A stretch of 58,884 nucleotides of DNA from the NCBI GenBank assembly GCA_910589035.1, contig CAJUSI010000031.1, positions 1 to 58,884 on the forward strand, written 5' to 3'. Source of the stretch: an uncultured Acetatifactor sp. (GTDB taxonomy: Bacteria > Bacillota > Clostridia > Lachnospirales > Lachnospiraceae). Shown one piece after another: positions 41,858-51,113 of this stretch. The position numbers and the translations under genes were made by a program. The stretch's first letter is position 1; each line of letters begins with the position of its first letter. The notes beneath the pieces are model-generated. The model was not told the DNA's origin. It did no database searches and worked only from the letters and a program-made list of their open reading frames with translations.

Positions 41858-43159
41858 TCACACTTTTCCCAGATATTCCAGACTGGGCTTCGGCATGCGT
41901 TCCTGGGTGGAACGGTTCACCCCAATCAGCCCGAATGTCATGGAAAAGCCTTTCTGCCATTCGAAATTATCCATCAGCGACCAGTACATATATCCGATCA
42001 CGGGGATCCTCGATTGAATACAGGAAACCACACCATCCGTCGCTTTCCCGATGAATGCCACGCGCCTTGTGTCGTCATCCGTGGCCACGCCGTTCTCGGT
42101 GATCATGATCGGCATGTCCTTGCCATTTGCCCGGAATTCCCCGGAGACGCGCCTGATCACATGCTCCAGCGCCTGGGGATAAAACTCGTAATCCATCTGG
42201 GTCAGTTCCGCCCCCTGGGGCGCCGGCTGGATGCCGTCCGCGCCATAGACGGACCTGGTATAGTTCTGCAGGCCGAAGAAATCATCCTCCAGGATATAAG
42301 GGATATAATGGGAGAATTCCTCATCCCACTCATGCAGCGCGTTTTCCTCCCCGCCCTCTATGGACTGGACATCGTGGAGGGACAGGGACAGCCCGATCTG
42401 GAGCTCCGGCTTTATCGCTTTCATGGCCGCCTTTGCCGCCTGGTGCGCCCGCATGACCAGGATATCGCCCTCGGGCGTCCTCCCCGCCACGAAATTCTGC
42501 GGCGTTTCGGTTCCGAAGACTTCTTTGTTCTCCTGTTTCTGCAGCTGCATGTTCTCCATCATGGAGTTGAAGTTCATGCCGATCTGGGCAGTGCCTTCCA
42601 GGCCGCCTGCCTGCATCTGGCTCATCTTGGCCATCATCTGTCTCTTGTAGCGCTCCGCGATCGCCGCCACCTGAAGCCCCATGTTCGCTTCATTGATGGT
42701 GACCACATACCCCATAAGGTCGCCCAGCTGCTCGACCACATATTTACAGTACCGCGCAAAGGCCTCCACTGTACGCTCGCTCTCCCAGCCGCCGCCTCGG
42801 ATGACCCAGACCGGGGACGTAAAATGCAGCATGGTGACGATGGGGGTGATATGGTTTGCATGGCAGCACTCTAAGACTTTTCTGTAGTGTTCGATTTCCG
42901 TCTCATCAAACTTCCCCTCTTCCGGCTCGATACGCGCCCACTCGATGGAAAAACGGTAAGCGGAAAGTCCCGCCCGGGCCATCAGCCGGATATCCTCCTC
43001 ATATCTGTTGTAATGATCCACTGCGTCCAGGGACGGCTCATTGAACGTGGTGTGGGGCATGTGTTCCATTGCCCAGTAATCGCTGTGAATATTGTTGCCC
43101 TCTACCTGATGGGCTGCCGTAGCAGCTCCTACCAGAAAATCACTTGAAAATTTGCTCAT
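41858..43159 (-). CDS. GH1 family glycosidase (atypical acid/base motif)
   Basis: A 433-aa GH1 TIM barrel, cytoplasmic. It begins with the typical FLVGAATAAHQVEG segment; RFSIEWARIEPEEG and the C-terminal SLMDNFEWQKGFSMTFGLIGV sugar-binding strands are canonical. The nucleophile is in MITENGVATD near 352. The acid/base motif reads TINEAN near 158 instead of TxNEP: the Glu is kept but the following Pro is Ala. Beta-glucosidase, beta-galactosidase or 6-phospho activity cannot be told apart. GGAGA precedes the start. Confidence 0.88.
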   Translation of the reverse strand: MSKFSSDFLVGAATAAHQVEGNNIHSDYWAMEHMPHTTFNEPSLDAVDHYNRYEEDIRLMARAGLSAYRFSIEWARIEPEEGKFDETEIEHYRKVLECCHANHITPIVTMLHFTSPVWVIRGGGWESERTVEAFARYCKYVVEQLGDLMGYVVTINEANMGLQVAAIAERYKRQMMAKMSQMQAGGLEGTAQIGMNFNSMMENMQLQKQENKEVFGTETPQNFVAGRTPEGDILVMRAHQAAKAAMKAIKPELQIGLSLSLHDVQSIEGGEENALHEWDEEFSHYIPYILEDDFFGLQNYTRSVYGADGIQPAPQGAELTQMDYEFYPQALEHVIRRVSGEFRANGKDMPIMITENGVATDDDTRRVAFIGKATDGVVSCIQSRIPVIGYMYWSLMDNFEWQKGFSMTFGLIGVNRSTQERMPKPSLEYLGKV

Positions 43160-43234
43160 GCTTTGTCTCCATTCTCATTTTAAAAAGTGACAAAATAGTT
43201 TTTTGCAATTCCTTATGAAACTGCTGTTTTATTA

Positions 43235-43669
43235 TCATTCCTTACTAATTTTACGAAGCTGCCCGTCCAGCCCTGCCACTGCCTCCTCCGGAGCTTTCCC
43301 AAGTTCAAGCATCTGGCGCGGCGTCATATTCTGTATCATGGCCTGGATTGTTGACGGATCTATTCCGTTTGCCATTTCTGCATTTCTCTGACTCTGCCCC
43401 TCCATCTCTCCCATTTTCATTATGGTTTCCAGAATTCCCGCGGCAGACGGTTTTGTCATCAGATAACCCATGGTACAGTCAACATTCAGGGTTTCATCAT
43501 GATTTCCGTTCAGCCTGCCCCCGAACCTTGGTGCCTCCATCCCGTTGGGGCCAAAATCCCCGAGAACGTCTTTCAGCCATTCAATGCTATCTCCCACCCA
43601 ATGGGGTACACGGTTGCAGAACTGCCCCAGCCCCATCTGCACGGAAGAATCACAGGTTGAAAATCCCAT
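43235..43669 (-). CDS. 144-aa protein with glycosidase-type helical C-terminal domain
   Basis: Starts four bases after the GH2 stop and ends 75 bases before GH1. Its last 85 residues resemble the C-terminus of the GH2 protein next to it: NVDCTMGYLMTKPSAAGILETI against SLDSTMAEIQATEQGAALLERI, then a Met/Pro-rich NMTPRQMLELGKAPEEAVAGLDG segment against ARQPLRKLLQQGG-x-LAPEKLQ. Comparable helical tails are known on some Clostridia glycosidases. The N-terminal 60 residues are not recognised. No catalytic residues of a glycosidase are seen, so it could be an accessory or regulatory subunit. The start has only a weak ribosome site, as in coupled genes. Confidence 0.6.
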   Translation of the reverse strand: MGFSTCDSSVQMGLGQFCNRVPHWVGDSIEWLKDVLGDFGPNGMEAPRFGGRLNGNHDETLNVDCTMGYLMTKPSAAGILETIMKMGEMEGQSQRNAEMANGIDPSTIQAMIQNMTPRQMLELGKAPEEAVAGLDGQLRKISKE

Positions 43670-43673
43670 TTCT

Positions 43674-45983
43674 TTACGCTTTCGGTATCTGATTCAACGC
43701 TGCATTCAGCTCCTGCAGCTTTTCCGGCGCAAGCTCCATGCCGCCCTGCTGCAGCAGTTTTCGAAGAGGCTGTCTGGCCACTATTTTCTGCATGGCCTCC
43801 GGGATTGCGACGCCCTCGCCCATTCCTCCGGCCGTCTTCCCTGTCATCTGGCTGGTGATGCGCTCAAGCAGCGCGGCGCCCTGTTCGGTTGCCTGGATTT
43901 CCGCCATGGTGCTGTCCAGAGAGAGGTATCCTTCCCTGCCGTCTGCGTTTTCCTCAGGTTCGTCAAACCAGTTGCGCACCTTGTCCAGGGACATGAAATA
44001 CGACGGGTTCGGCGCGTCTACCTTTGCAATCTCCATGCTGTCCTCACAGCTGCCGGCCTCGCAGACGCCATCCTCATGACTGCCATTCTCCTTTACGCTC
44101 CCCATGCTGTCCTCATAACCGGCATCCTTGCAGGTGCTGTCCCCCCAGACGCCCACGGCTTTTATTCTGTGTACGCCGCGAATCGGCACCTGGAACCGGA
44201 ATACATGCGATCCTTCCTGCCGGGCAAATAAGGTATCGTCCACATACAACGCAATCTTTTCCAGGTTGGAATACACTTTGATCTCTGTCGTATCCTCCAC
44301 CCTGTCATGATATCTGCTTCCGCACAGATGAACGAACTTCTCCGCGCTCCACCATGCCTTGTAGATATAATAGGCATCCTTTTTCTGCTTTCTATCGAAG
44401 GTGATAAGTCCCTTGTGATTCTTGCCCGGATCCCCCGCCTCATCCCTTCCTGCGGCCGCGAATTCAAACATGTTCCACACATACGTTCCCCACAAATAAG
44501 GCCTTGCCGCGAACATTTCCAGCATATGCTCATGGTAGAGAGCCTGGTAGCTTTCCGTGTAATCACCCTTTTCCGGCTTCGGCGACTGTAATGTGATGAC
44601 GGAATCCGCGCCGTACTCGGTGAGTCCGATGGCAGTATCCGGGTATTTCGCATGGAAATCATCGAAAAACGCGTCATTATCCTCCATATCGCCCACATAC
44701 CAGCCATAATACAGATTGTAGCCGCGGATGTCCGGAAGGGAGACAAGGGGGCTGTCCGTCTCTAACAGAAACAGGTTTGCCATGGCGGAAACCCTTGTCT
44801 TATCCATCTTATGCACAAGGTCATTGAGAACCCGGTGGTTTTCAATCAAATCCTCTGTTACGCCCTGAAGCGAAATCTCATTTGAAAGCGCCCAGCACAC
44901 GATGGAAGCATGGTTGTAGTTCTGGGTAATCAGTTCCTTCATCTGCGTAATCGTATTTTCCCGCCCGGTATCCATATGTACCGTAATATACGGAATCTCC
45001 GCCCAGGCCACGATTCCTTTCTCATCGCACAGATTATAAAAATACTGGTCATGCTGATAGTGCGCAAGCCTGATGGAATTCGCACCCATGGAGAGGATGA
45101 TGTCCATGTCCTCCTCATGCATTTCGCGGGTGAGCGCATTGCCCACGCCGAGCCTGTCCTGATGGCGGGAAACGCCATGCAGCGGGTAACGCCTGCCGTT
45201 CAGGAAAAATCCCTCTTTTGCATCAAAACGGAATTCCCTGCAGCCGAAACAATCTGTAACCGCGTCCACCGCCATCCCATCACGGTAGAGGACAGCTGTC
45301 GCCTCATACAGATAGGGATCCTCCAGACCGTCCCATCTATGCACGCCCCGCAGGGCAACACTGCCTTTTCCGTAGGTTTTCCCGTCAATAGTTTCAAGTG
45401 TAAGCTCCGTCTCTCCTGCCCCTGCCACTGAGACGACGATTTTTTCAGCCTCCCCGACGGAATACGTCTCGAAATGCACCACTGCGTTTTCCCCGTCTAT
45501 CTCCGGCGTAATCCGCACCCCATTTCCGCCGTAATAATCCAAATCGAAATGGGACGGATCCGTGACAATCAGATAAACATCCCGATAGATACCGCCATAG
45601 AATGTGAAATCCGCCCTCTGGGGATAAACCCGGTCGTTTGGCGCATTGTCCACCAGAACCTCCAACATGTTCTCGTCTTTCAGCGCGTCCGTGACATTGA
45701 CCCGGAACGTGGAATAGCCGCCGTCATGACGTGTAAGCTCTTTCCCGTTCATACGGACAACCGCAGAGGAATTGACACCGCGAAATTCGATATAAACCTG
45801 CTGTCCCCCTGCAAGGTATGGTTTCTTCAATTGCCTGCGGTAAGTGCAGATGCCTCGATAATACATGTCAGGCCCGGTCTGCCCGTCCTGCGCGTTCCAG
45901 GTGTGCGGGAGGTTGATGTCAATGATTTCCCCCTGCTTTTCAAAATCCCATCCTTCATTGATTTTTTCTATTATTCTTGCCAT
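43674..45983 (-). CDS. GH2 family beta-glycosidase with extra C-terminal helical domain
   Basis: A 769-aa GH2 enzyme: jelly-roll sugar-binding domain (1-190, INLPHTWNAQDGQTG), immunoglobulin-like domain, then TIM barrel with GVSRHQDRLGVGNAL, the acid/base Glu in CWALSNEISLQG near 366 and the nucleophile in IGLTEYGADS near 450. A C/D/E/S-rich tract at about 611-655 leads to a helical tail (684-769). Beta-galactosidase or beta-glucuronidase are the likeliest activities. The start has AAAGGAG at six bases; the longer frame is rejected. No export signal. Confidence 0.88.
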   Translation of the reverse strand: MARIIEKINEGWDFEKQGEIIDINLPHTWNAQDGQTGPDMYYRGICTYRRQLKKPYLAGGQQVYIEFRGVNSSAVVRMNGKELTRHDGGYSTFRVNVTDALKDENMLEVLVDNAPNDRVYPQRADFTFYGGIYRDVYLIVTDPSHFDLDYYGGNGVRITPEIDGENAVVHFETYSVGEAEKIVVSVAGAGETELTLETIDGKTYGKGSVALRGVHRWDGLEDPYLYEATAVLYRDGMAVDAVTDCFGCREFRFDAKEGFFLNGRRYPLHGVSRHQDRLGVGNALTREMHEEDMDIILSMGANSIRLAHYQHDQYFYNLCDEKGIVAWAEIPYITVHMDTGRENTITQMKELITQNYNHASIVCWALSNEISLQGVTEDLIENHRVLNDLVHKMDKTRVSAMANLFLLETDSPLVSLPDIRGYNLYYGWYVGDMEDNDAFFDDFHAKYPDTAIGLTEYGADSVITLQSPKPEKGDYTESYQALYHEHMLEMFAARPYLWGTYVWNMFEFAAAGRDEAGDPGKNHKGLITFDRKQKKDAYYIYKAWWSAEKFVHLCGSRYHDRVEDTTEIKVYSNLEKIALYVDDTLFARQEGSHVFRFQVPIRGVHRIKAVGVWGDSTCKDAGYEDSMGSVKENGSHEDGVCEAGSCEDSMEIAKVDAPNPSYFMSLDKVRNWFDEPEENADGREGYLSLDSTMAEIQATEQGAALLERITSQMTGKTAGGMGEGVAIPEAMQKIVARQPLRKLLQQGGMELAPEKLQELNAALNQIPKA

Positions 45984-46026
45984 CTTGCCGCTCCTTTGCT
46001 GTATTATGCATATCTTGGCATGACTG

Positions 46027-47601
46027 TCAGTCCGCCATATCCGCCACATTCCTTCTTATCCCGTCATATTCCGCAAAACCAAAGCTCCTGGGGTTCCCGT
46101 CCGCATCCGCCCCTCTGTCCGGATGAATCTGGAAGTGTTCGTCCGCCTGCAATACGATGCGCAGCTCCATCCTGCCCGTATGCTCGCCCGTCACATGGAT
46201 ATCGCTCTCTATCACCGTCTCGCCCGGCATGAACATATTTGCCGGGGCTTTCACCCTAATCCAGCCGTCATAAAAGGTCCGGCCGTCCTCGCTGTAATTT
46301 TCATAAAGCGTTTCATAGGTATCGACAGCGATACAGGAATTTGTCACAGCACCGCCTGTCCCCTTAATTTTCAGAGGCAGTTTTGTCGCTTTCTGCTCCA
46401 GCGCATAGGAAAGAGGTCTGGCATACGGTATTTCCTCTTTATCCGGTGTCCGCAAAGCGGGAACCGGTGCGGAAGGCGCTCTATCCAGAAGCCTGCACCG
46501 CCGCAGCCTGCTTTTTACATTTCCCTGGCACAGCCTTGTACCTTCGTTCCACAGAGCCCTTGTGCTGTCGGGATGCCAGCTCATGGGCGAATAGTAGACC
46601 CATTTTCCCTCGGGGTCGCTTAAATTGACGCCTTCATACGCCCTGCCTTCTTTCATGGACATTTCCACATCTATCAATGCCGGGCCGATGTTCCCCGGCC
46701 GCATAAAGCGCACGCCGGCTATGGCGTATTGATATAATACATTCAGGTATCTGCCTCGCGTAACGATATCGTTATACAGCGGGACGACCCCCAGCACGCC
46801 GCAGTCCGTCTCCGGCGAAAACCTCGGCGACATACATACGGCATATTTCTCATTTGGAGAAAGGATAGCCGTCTCCTCGTAGCCCAGCGTATCCGTAATC
46901 TGGCAGAAGGCTTCGCTGTCCAGCATCTGTAAGGTGCTTTCGCTGATGCTCCTTCCACCGCCTGCCAGCGTAATGCCCCGGCCGCCTCTCACAAACTGCT
47001 TGACTTCCCCGCCCCGCTGTATATTCCTGCGGTAAAACCCTTCGTTTTCGGAATCGGGCTCTATATCGTTCACTGTGCTTATAATGCAGGCATCCTCCAC
47101 AACATATGCTTTTTCCCGTTTTACCAGTTTTCCCAGGAAGTTATAAGCTCCTGTCCCTGTCAATGTGGAAAAACAGATATGTTCGTTGTCCGGGGCAATA
47201 ATCGGCTCCGACCACCGCATGAAGATGCCGGGTATCGCCGCGACTTCCTCAGGCAGCACCACATCCACCAGCTTTGAGGAAGCGCAGCAATCCAGATTCG
47301 GAGTGCACTCCAGCACATAATCTCCCAGCAGTATCCTCTTATTGTCAGTATAACACATCCATCGGATGCCGTTTGCACCTTTTTTCTGCGGTATGATTCC
47401 ATCGAACAGTTCGCAGACTTTCGTCCCGTCGTCCTCCATCGTAAAGACCCGGTACCAGTCCTTATCTTTGTCAGGCTTTCTCACCGCAACCAGCACCCTG
47501 CCGGAGAAAGTATATGTCCCGTTTACATCAGAATCGATTTCCTCCGGCAGAGGTATATCTGATACTTCAATGCGTCCGAATTCACTGCTCTCAATTATCA
47601 T
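46027..47601 (-). CDS. Beta-propeller protein of unknown function
   Basis: A 524-aa cytoplasmic protein with TolB/oligogalacturonate-lyase-like propeller blades (1-370): recurring patterns such as SEPIIAPDNEHICFSTLTG, TAILSPNEKYAVCMSP and YYSPMSWHPDSTRALWNEG. A beta-sandwich-like end (400-524) follows. It sits in the glycoside locus between the symporter and GH2. Propeller enzymes in such loci include oligogalacturonate lyases and saponin-hydrolase-like proteins; neither identity is established here as no catalytic signature is recognised. Confidence 0.6.
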   Translation of the reverse strand: MIIESSEFGRIEVSDIPLPEEIDSDVNGTYTFSGRVLVAVRKPDKDKDWYRVFTMEDDGTKVCELFDGIIPQKKGANGIRWMCYTDNKRILLGDYVLECTPNLDCCASSKLVDVVLPEEVAAIPGIFMRWSEPIIAPDNEHICFSTLTGTGAYNFLGKLVKREKAYVVEDACIISTVNDIEPDSENEGFYRRNIQRGGEVKQFVRGGRGITLAGGGRSISESTLQMLDSEAFCQITDTLGYEETAILSPNEKYAVCMSPRFSPETDCGVLGVVPLYNDIVTRGRYLNVLYQYAIAGVRFMRPGNIGPALIDVEMSMKEGRAYEGVNLSDPEGKWVYYSPMSWHPDSTRALWNEGTRLCQGNVKSRLRRCRLLDRAPSAPVPALRTPDKEEIPYARPLSYALEQKATKLPLKIKGTGGAVTNSCIAVDTYETLYENYSEDGRTFYDGWIRVKAPANMFMPGETVIESDIHVTGEHTGRMELRIVLQADEHFQIHPDRGADADGNPRSFGFAEYDGIRRNVADMAD

Positions 47602-47734
47602 GGGCTTTCTCCTTTTTTCCTCTATATTCCTTCACCGGGGCTATGTTCGTTTCCAGCCCCGGCGTTCTTTCTTCTGCGGTTCGCTTACCTCCAGGCTTGG
47701 CCTTCCTTCTCCGGCGCTTCGCCTATCGCCCGGC

Positions 47735-49216
47735 TCAGCCTTCCTTCAGCATGGCCGTCTTCTTCTCCGCAATGCGCTTTTGGACTTCCACCATCTCTTC
47801 CTTTCCAAGCGTACAGAAGCGCATGGCGATGATCGTCACCACCCAGCCCAGGAGGGGCATGCCAAAGAAGAGAACCATGGTCATCCAGAAAACACCGCCC
47901 GTCAGTTCGTCCGTGGGCTGCGGCATGGTCTCCGTATAGCCGATCAGCGCCACCGCACTGGTGGCAATCAGCGCGCTCACAGAGGATACCAGCTTGTCGA
48001 TCAGGCTGTAGACGCCGGATACCACTGCAGGAATATATTTGCCCCCCCTGTCCAGCTCATAGTCGATGATATCCGCCATAAAGGCGCTTCCGCCGGTGGT
48101 TACGCACATCTTTGTACCGTTTAAAGCCAATGTCAGGATCACATAAATCGCCATCAGCGGGAACGCTTCCGAGATGCTTCGTGTATTTCCGCCCATATGT
48201 AAGATGACAAAAAAGAGAATCATCGCGCAGCTCACAAATACAGAAAGATAAGTCCAGGTCACGATCGTCTTCTTATTGCCATGTTTTCCCGCATATTTTG
48301 CCCCGGCTATGGCAAACAGGATGGAAGGGATAATGCTTATGGTACTTAATGTCGTGGAAATGGACATATCTCCGATGATGATACCACCCAACATGGTGTT
48401 GATAATAGACTGGCTTGCCACCTGCTGCGCAATTTTATCGGAGGCTGCCGATGCGATATAGCACTGCAGCGGACGATTGTTTTTCAACACCTCCAGCATA
48501 TCTTTCAGTTTGAGTTTTTCCCTCTTTGCCGTAGTGCCGGCAAAGTATTCCGGCTTGTCATACTCTGAAATACCGATGCAGGTCAGTATCAGTCCCACAG
48601 CGGACACCCCAACCGTTATCCAGCAGGCTGAAGCCAGGAACTCCTGGTTGTACCCGCCGTACTTGGGCATCAGTATCACGTAGTAGGCCATGTTTAAAGC
48701 AATCGGGACAATATAGTTGAATACTGTACTCCAGACCCCCACCATAGGCCGCTGCTTCGGGTCGTTGGTCATCAGGACGAATAATGTCTGCCCTGTCATA
48801 TTGTACAATGTATAGCCGATAATGTACAACACGTAAATCAGGATAAAGACTACGATGCCATGTCCTTTTCCCGCCGCCCAGTTGAACATCAGGAGCACTC
48901 CCAGCACCATCACCACCCATCCGGCCGCAAGCAGGATGCGGACTTTGCCAAATCGGGTATTCACCTTGTCATAAATAAATGCCAGCAATGGATCTGTGAC
49001 TGCGTCGAAAATCCTGGTAAAGGTCAGGATCCCGCCCACCGCTACCGTCGCGATTCCGAAACCGATGCTTGCCGAATAACTGGCAAGGCCGATCAGGCAA
49101 TAAAAGCTCATGCCCACCAGGCCGCTGGATGCGACCATGATAATCTGCCATAATTTCCCCCGGCGGTACTGTACGCCGTCAATCTGGCTCTGTGTCAGTT
49201 TTTCTGCTTTTCCCAT
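47735..49216 (-). CDS. GPH-family glycoside/cation symporter
   Basis: A 493-aa major-facilitator protein of the glycoside-pentoside-hexuronide (GPH) group (MelB, XynB-like). Twelve membrane helices can be traced; the loop DAVTDPLLAFIYDKVNTRFGKVR after helix 2 is diagnostic. It likely imports the glycoside or oligosaccharide substrate of the downstream enzymes with Na+ or H+. AGGAGG is before the ATG. It is the first gene of the minus-strand set and divergent from the AraC regulator. Confidence 0.9.
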   Translation of the reverse strand: MGKAEKLTQSQIDGVQYRRGKLWQIIMVASSGLVGMSFYCLIGLASYSASIGFGIATVAVGGILTFTRIFDAVTDPLLAFIYDKVNTRFGKVRILLAAGWVVMVLGVLLMFNWAAGKGHGIVVFILIYVLYIIGYTLYNMTGQTLFVLMTNDPKQRPMVGVWSTVFNYIVPIALNMAYYVILMPKYGGYNQEFLASACWITVGVSAVGLILTCIGISEYDKPEYFAGTTAKREKLKLKDMLEVLKNNRPLQCYIASAASDKIAQQVASQSIINTMLGGIIIGDMSISTTLSTISIIPSILFAIAGAKYAGKHGNKKTIVTWTYLSVFVSCAMILFFVILHMGGNTRSISEAFPLMAIYVILTLALNGTKMCVTTGGSAFMADIIDYELDRGGKYIPAVVSGVYSLIDKLVSSVSALIATSAVALIGYTETMPQPTDELTGGVFWMTMVLFFGMPLLGWVVTIIAMRFCTLGKEEMVEVQKRIAEKKTAMLKEG

Positions 49217-49424
49217 TTTCTTTCCTCCTGGTATTGTTTGGTTTTCCTGTGTTATCCCGCAGGCGATCAGGTCATCACTGACAGGAATCTCTTATAAAAA
49301 CAGTGTAGCGGAAAAGCGAGGGATGGGTTAGAATAAAAATATGATAATTAGAACAATATTATCCTTTTCATCCCGCTTTTTTCATGGTAAAATCAATTTC
49401 AGGAAAATACAGGAGGAAATGCCC

Positions 49425-50624
49425 ATGGATTTTGCGTTATTCAGAAAACTGCTGCACAATCTCCTGACGGTCTGCGTCACAGTGTATGAGGGGGAGCCCG
49501 CAGTTCTGGCGGCTTTTGAAGACCGGTATTGCTTTCGGAAAGAGCTTCAGCCCATGTTCACCGCCAAGTCCCTGTCTTATCTGACTGATTCCATGAAGGA
49601 TTCTGTGTTTTACGAGATTGTGGACAAATTTGAAATGTGCCTCTTTTTCTTCCGGGCAGAGGGAAAAGTGTTTCTGGTGGGCCCTTATGTCCGGGCAGAG
49701 TACTCCGATCAGAATACCCAGCGCATCCTGATTAAAAACCGGATGCCGGCCTCTTACGCCCAGTCCTTTAAATCCTATTACACCACCCTGCCGCTGCTGG
49801 GAAGCTACCAGATCCAGCGCACCGTCATCGCATGCCTGGAGTCCCTCTGCCCCGCCTGTCCGGAATATGCCTACAGAAAGCTTCTTGGATTCCAGGAGGA
49901 ACCGAAGGAAGCCAAATCCTATCGGCAGGAGCCGATCGACTACAGCGATATCTACCAGCGCTACGATGCGGAAAACCGGCTTCTGGGGCTGATTGAAAAG
50001 GGCAGGGTGGAAGATGTCATGCAGGCTTTTGACGAAATGATGGACAGATCCTCCCGTCTCACAGGACTGTTCACCAGCACTGCCTATCAGAGCCCCTCTT
50101 CCATCCTCCGGGCCCTGGCCCGCAAGGCCGCGGAGAAAAGCGGGCTGTCCGTGGTCCTCATTGACCAGATCACCCAAAAGGCTGTCCAGCGCCTTACCTC
50201 ATCCTCCAGCATCCGGAAGCAGACGCAGTATAATTATGAAATGCTGATCGAGCTCACTGCCGCGGTGCGAAGGCACCTGATCAATACCAGCGGCTATTCG
50301 CCGGAAATCGTCAGGGTAGTGGAATACCTCTCCCTAAATTATACGCAGAATGCCGATATGGAGGAACTGTGCCGGATATCCGGTTATTCAGCCTCCTACC
50401 TGTCCAAGCTGTTCAAGCGCGAAACCGGAAAGACCATGACCCAGTACACCGCGGACTTAAGATGCCGCCAGGCTGCCGAGATGCTCCGGGAGACCGGCCT
50501 GTCCGTCCAGGAGATCAGCAGCTATGTGGGCTATCTGGACAATAATTATTTCGTGAAGGTATTCAAAAAGATGACGGGAAAGACGCCGTCGGAGTATCGA
50601 GCATCTCTTGCTTTTCATCGATAA
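49425..50624 (+). CDS. AraC-family transcriptional regulator
   Basis: A 399-aa regulator. The C-terminal 100 residues hold the two helix-turn-helix motifs (ADMEELCRISGYSASYLSKLFKRETG in two parts, and SVQEISSYVGYLDNNYFVKVF). The N-terminal 280 residues are an unassigned sensor-like region with CVTVYEGEP and FFRAEGKVFLVGPYV. The start at 49,425 has AGGAGG at eight bases. It is divergent from the GPH gene with 208 bases between; the arms GGGATG (49,319-49,324 region) and CATCCC (near 49,370) could be part of an operator. Confidence 0.88.
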   Translation: MDFALFRKLLHNLLTVCVTVYEGEPAVLAAFEDRYCFRKELQPMFTAKSLSYLTDSMKDSVFYEIVDKFEMCLFFFRAEGKVFLVGPYVRAEYSDQNTQRILIKNRMPASYAQSFKSYYTTLPLLGSYQIQRTVIACLESLCPACPEYAYRKLLGFQEEPKEAKSYRQEPIDYSDIYQRYDAENRLLGLIEKGRVEDVMQAFDEMMDRSSRLTGLFTSTAYQSPSSILRALARKAAEKSGLSVVLIDQITQKAVQRLTSSSSIRKQTQYNYEMLIELTAAVRRHLINTSGYSPEIVRVVEYLSLNYTQNADMEELCRISGYSASYLSKLFKRETGKTMTQYTADLRCRQAAEMLRETGLSVQEISSYVGYLDNNYFVKVFKKMTGKTPSEYRASLAFHR

Positions 50625-50819
50625 AGTTTACCGCAATCTTACCAGGCAGGGAACGTATGTTCATTATTTTGCTGCCACGATGTACTATTGAAGGCAGAGA
50701 AGCTTCGCCGTGCTCTGTACGGCAATCCAATAAATAAGCGGATGCTTCCTCCGCACAAATGCAGTCAATATTGCCGCTGACTGCAGATATCCGGATGCCA
50801 AAACCATCTGATACTGTCG

Positions 50820-51062
50820 TTGAATGTGCTGATGGATGGCGAAAAATATATCCAGCGGTTAGCCGACTCCTGCGTTCAATATATAGAGCAATGGTTTGAT
50901 TCTGTACAGAAAAGCAGCACTTCCATCACAAAGCGGGATGCCGGGTTCGCCTATTTGACCGGCGGCAGCAATGTGGTCCAGTGGTGGCTGCAGAACGGAA
51001 TGAAGGAAGCGCCGGAAGAAATTGCGGATTATATCATTACATTCAGCAGAAACGTAAAAAGG
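50820..51062 (+). pseudogene. TetR-type C-terminal remnant
   Basis: The frame here encodes about 80 residues (DGEKYIQRLADSCVQYIEQW, then ERDAGFAYLTGG-type and KEAPEEIADYII) that look like the ligand-binding end of a TetR/AcrR regulator, but no DNA-binding part is upstream within 200 bases. The open frame runs on into the antisense of the Gfo/Idh gene, which is spurious. I read it as a decayed fragment. In 50,625-50,819 I see nothing else. Confidence 0.5.
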
Positions 51063-51113
51063 GGCTGCTGCTCCCTGCCGTTTCCATATTCCACAGAAGG
51101 CTTCAGCCAGTTT

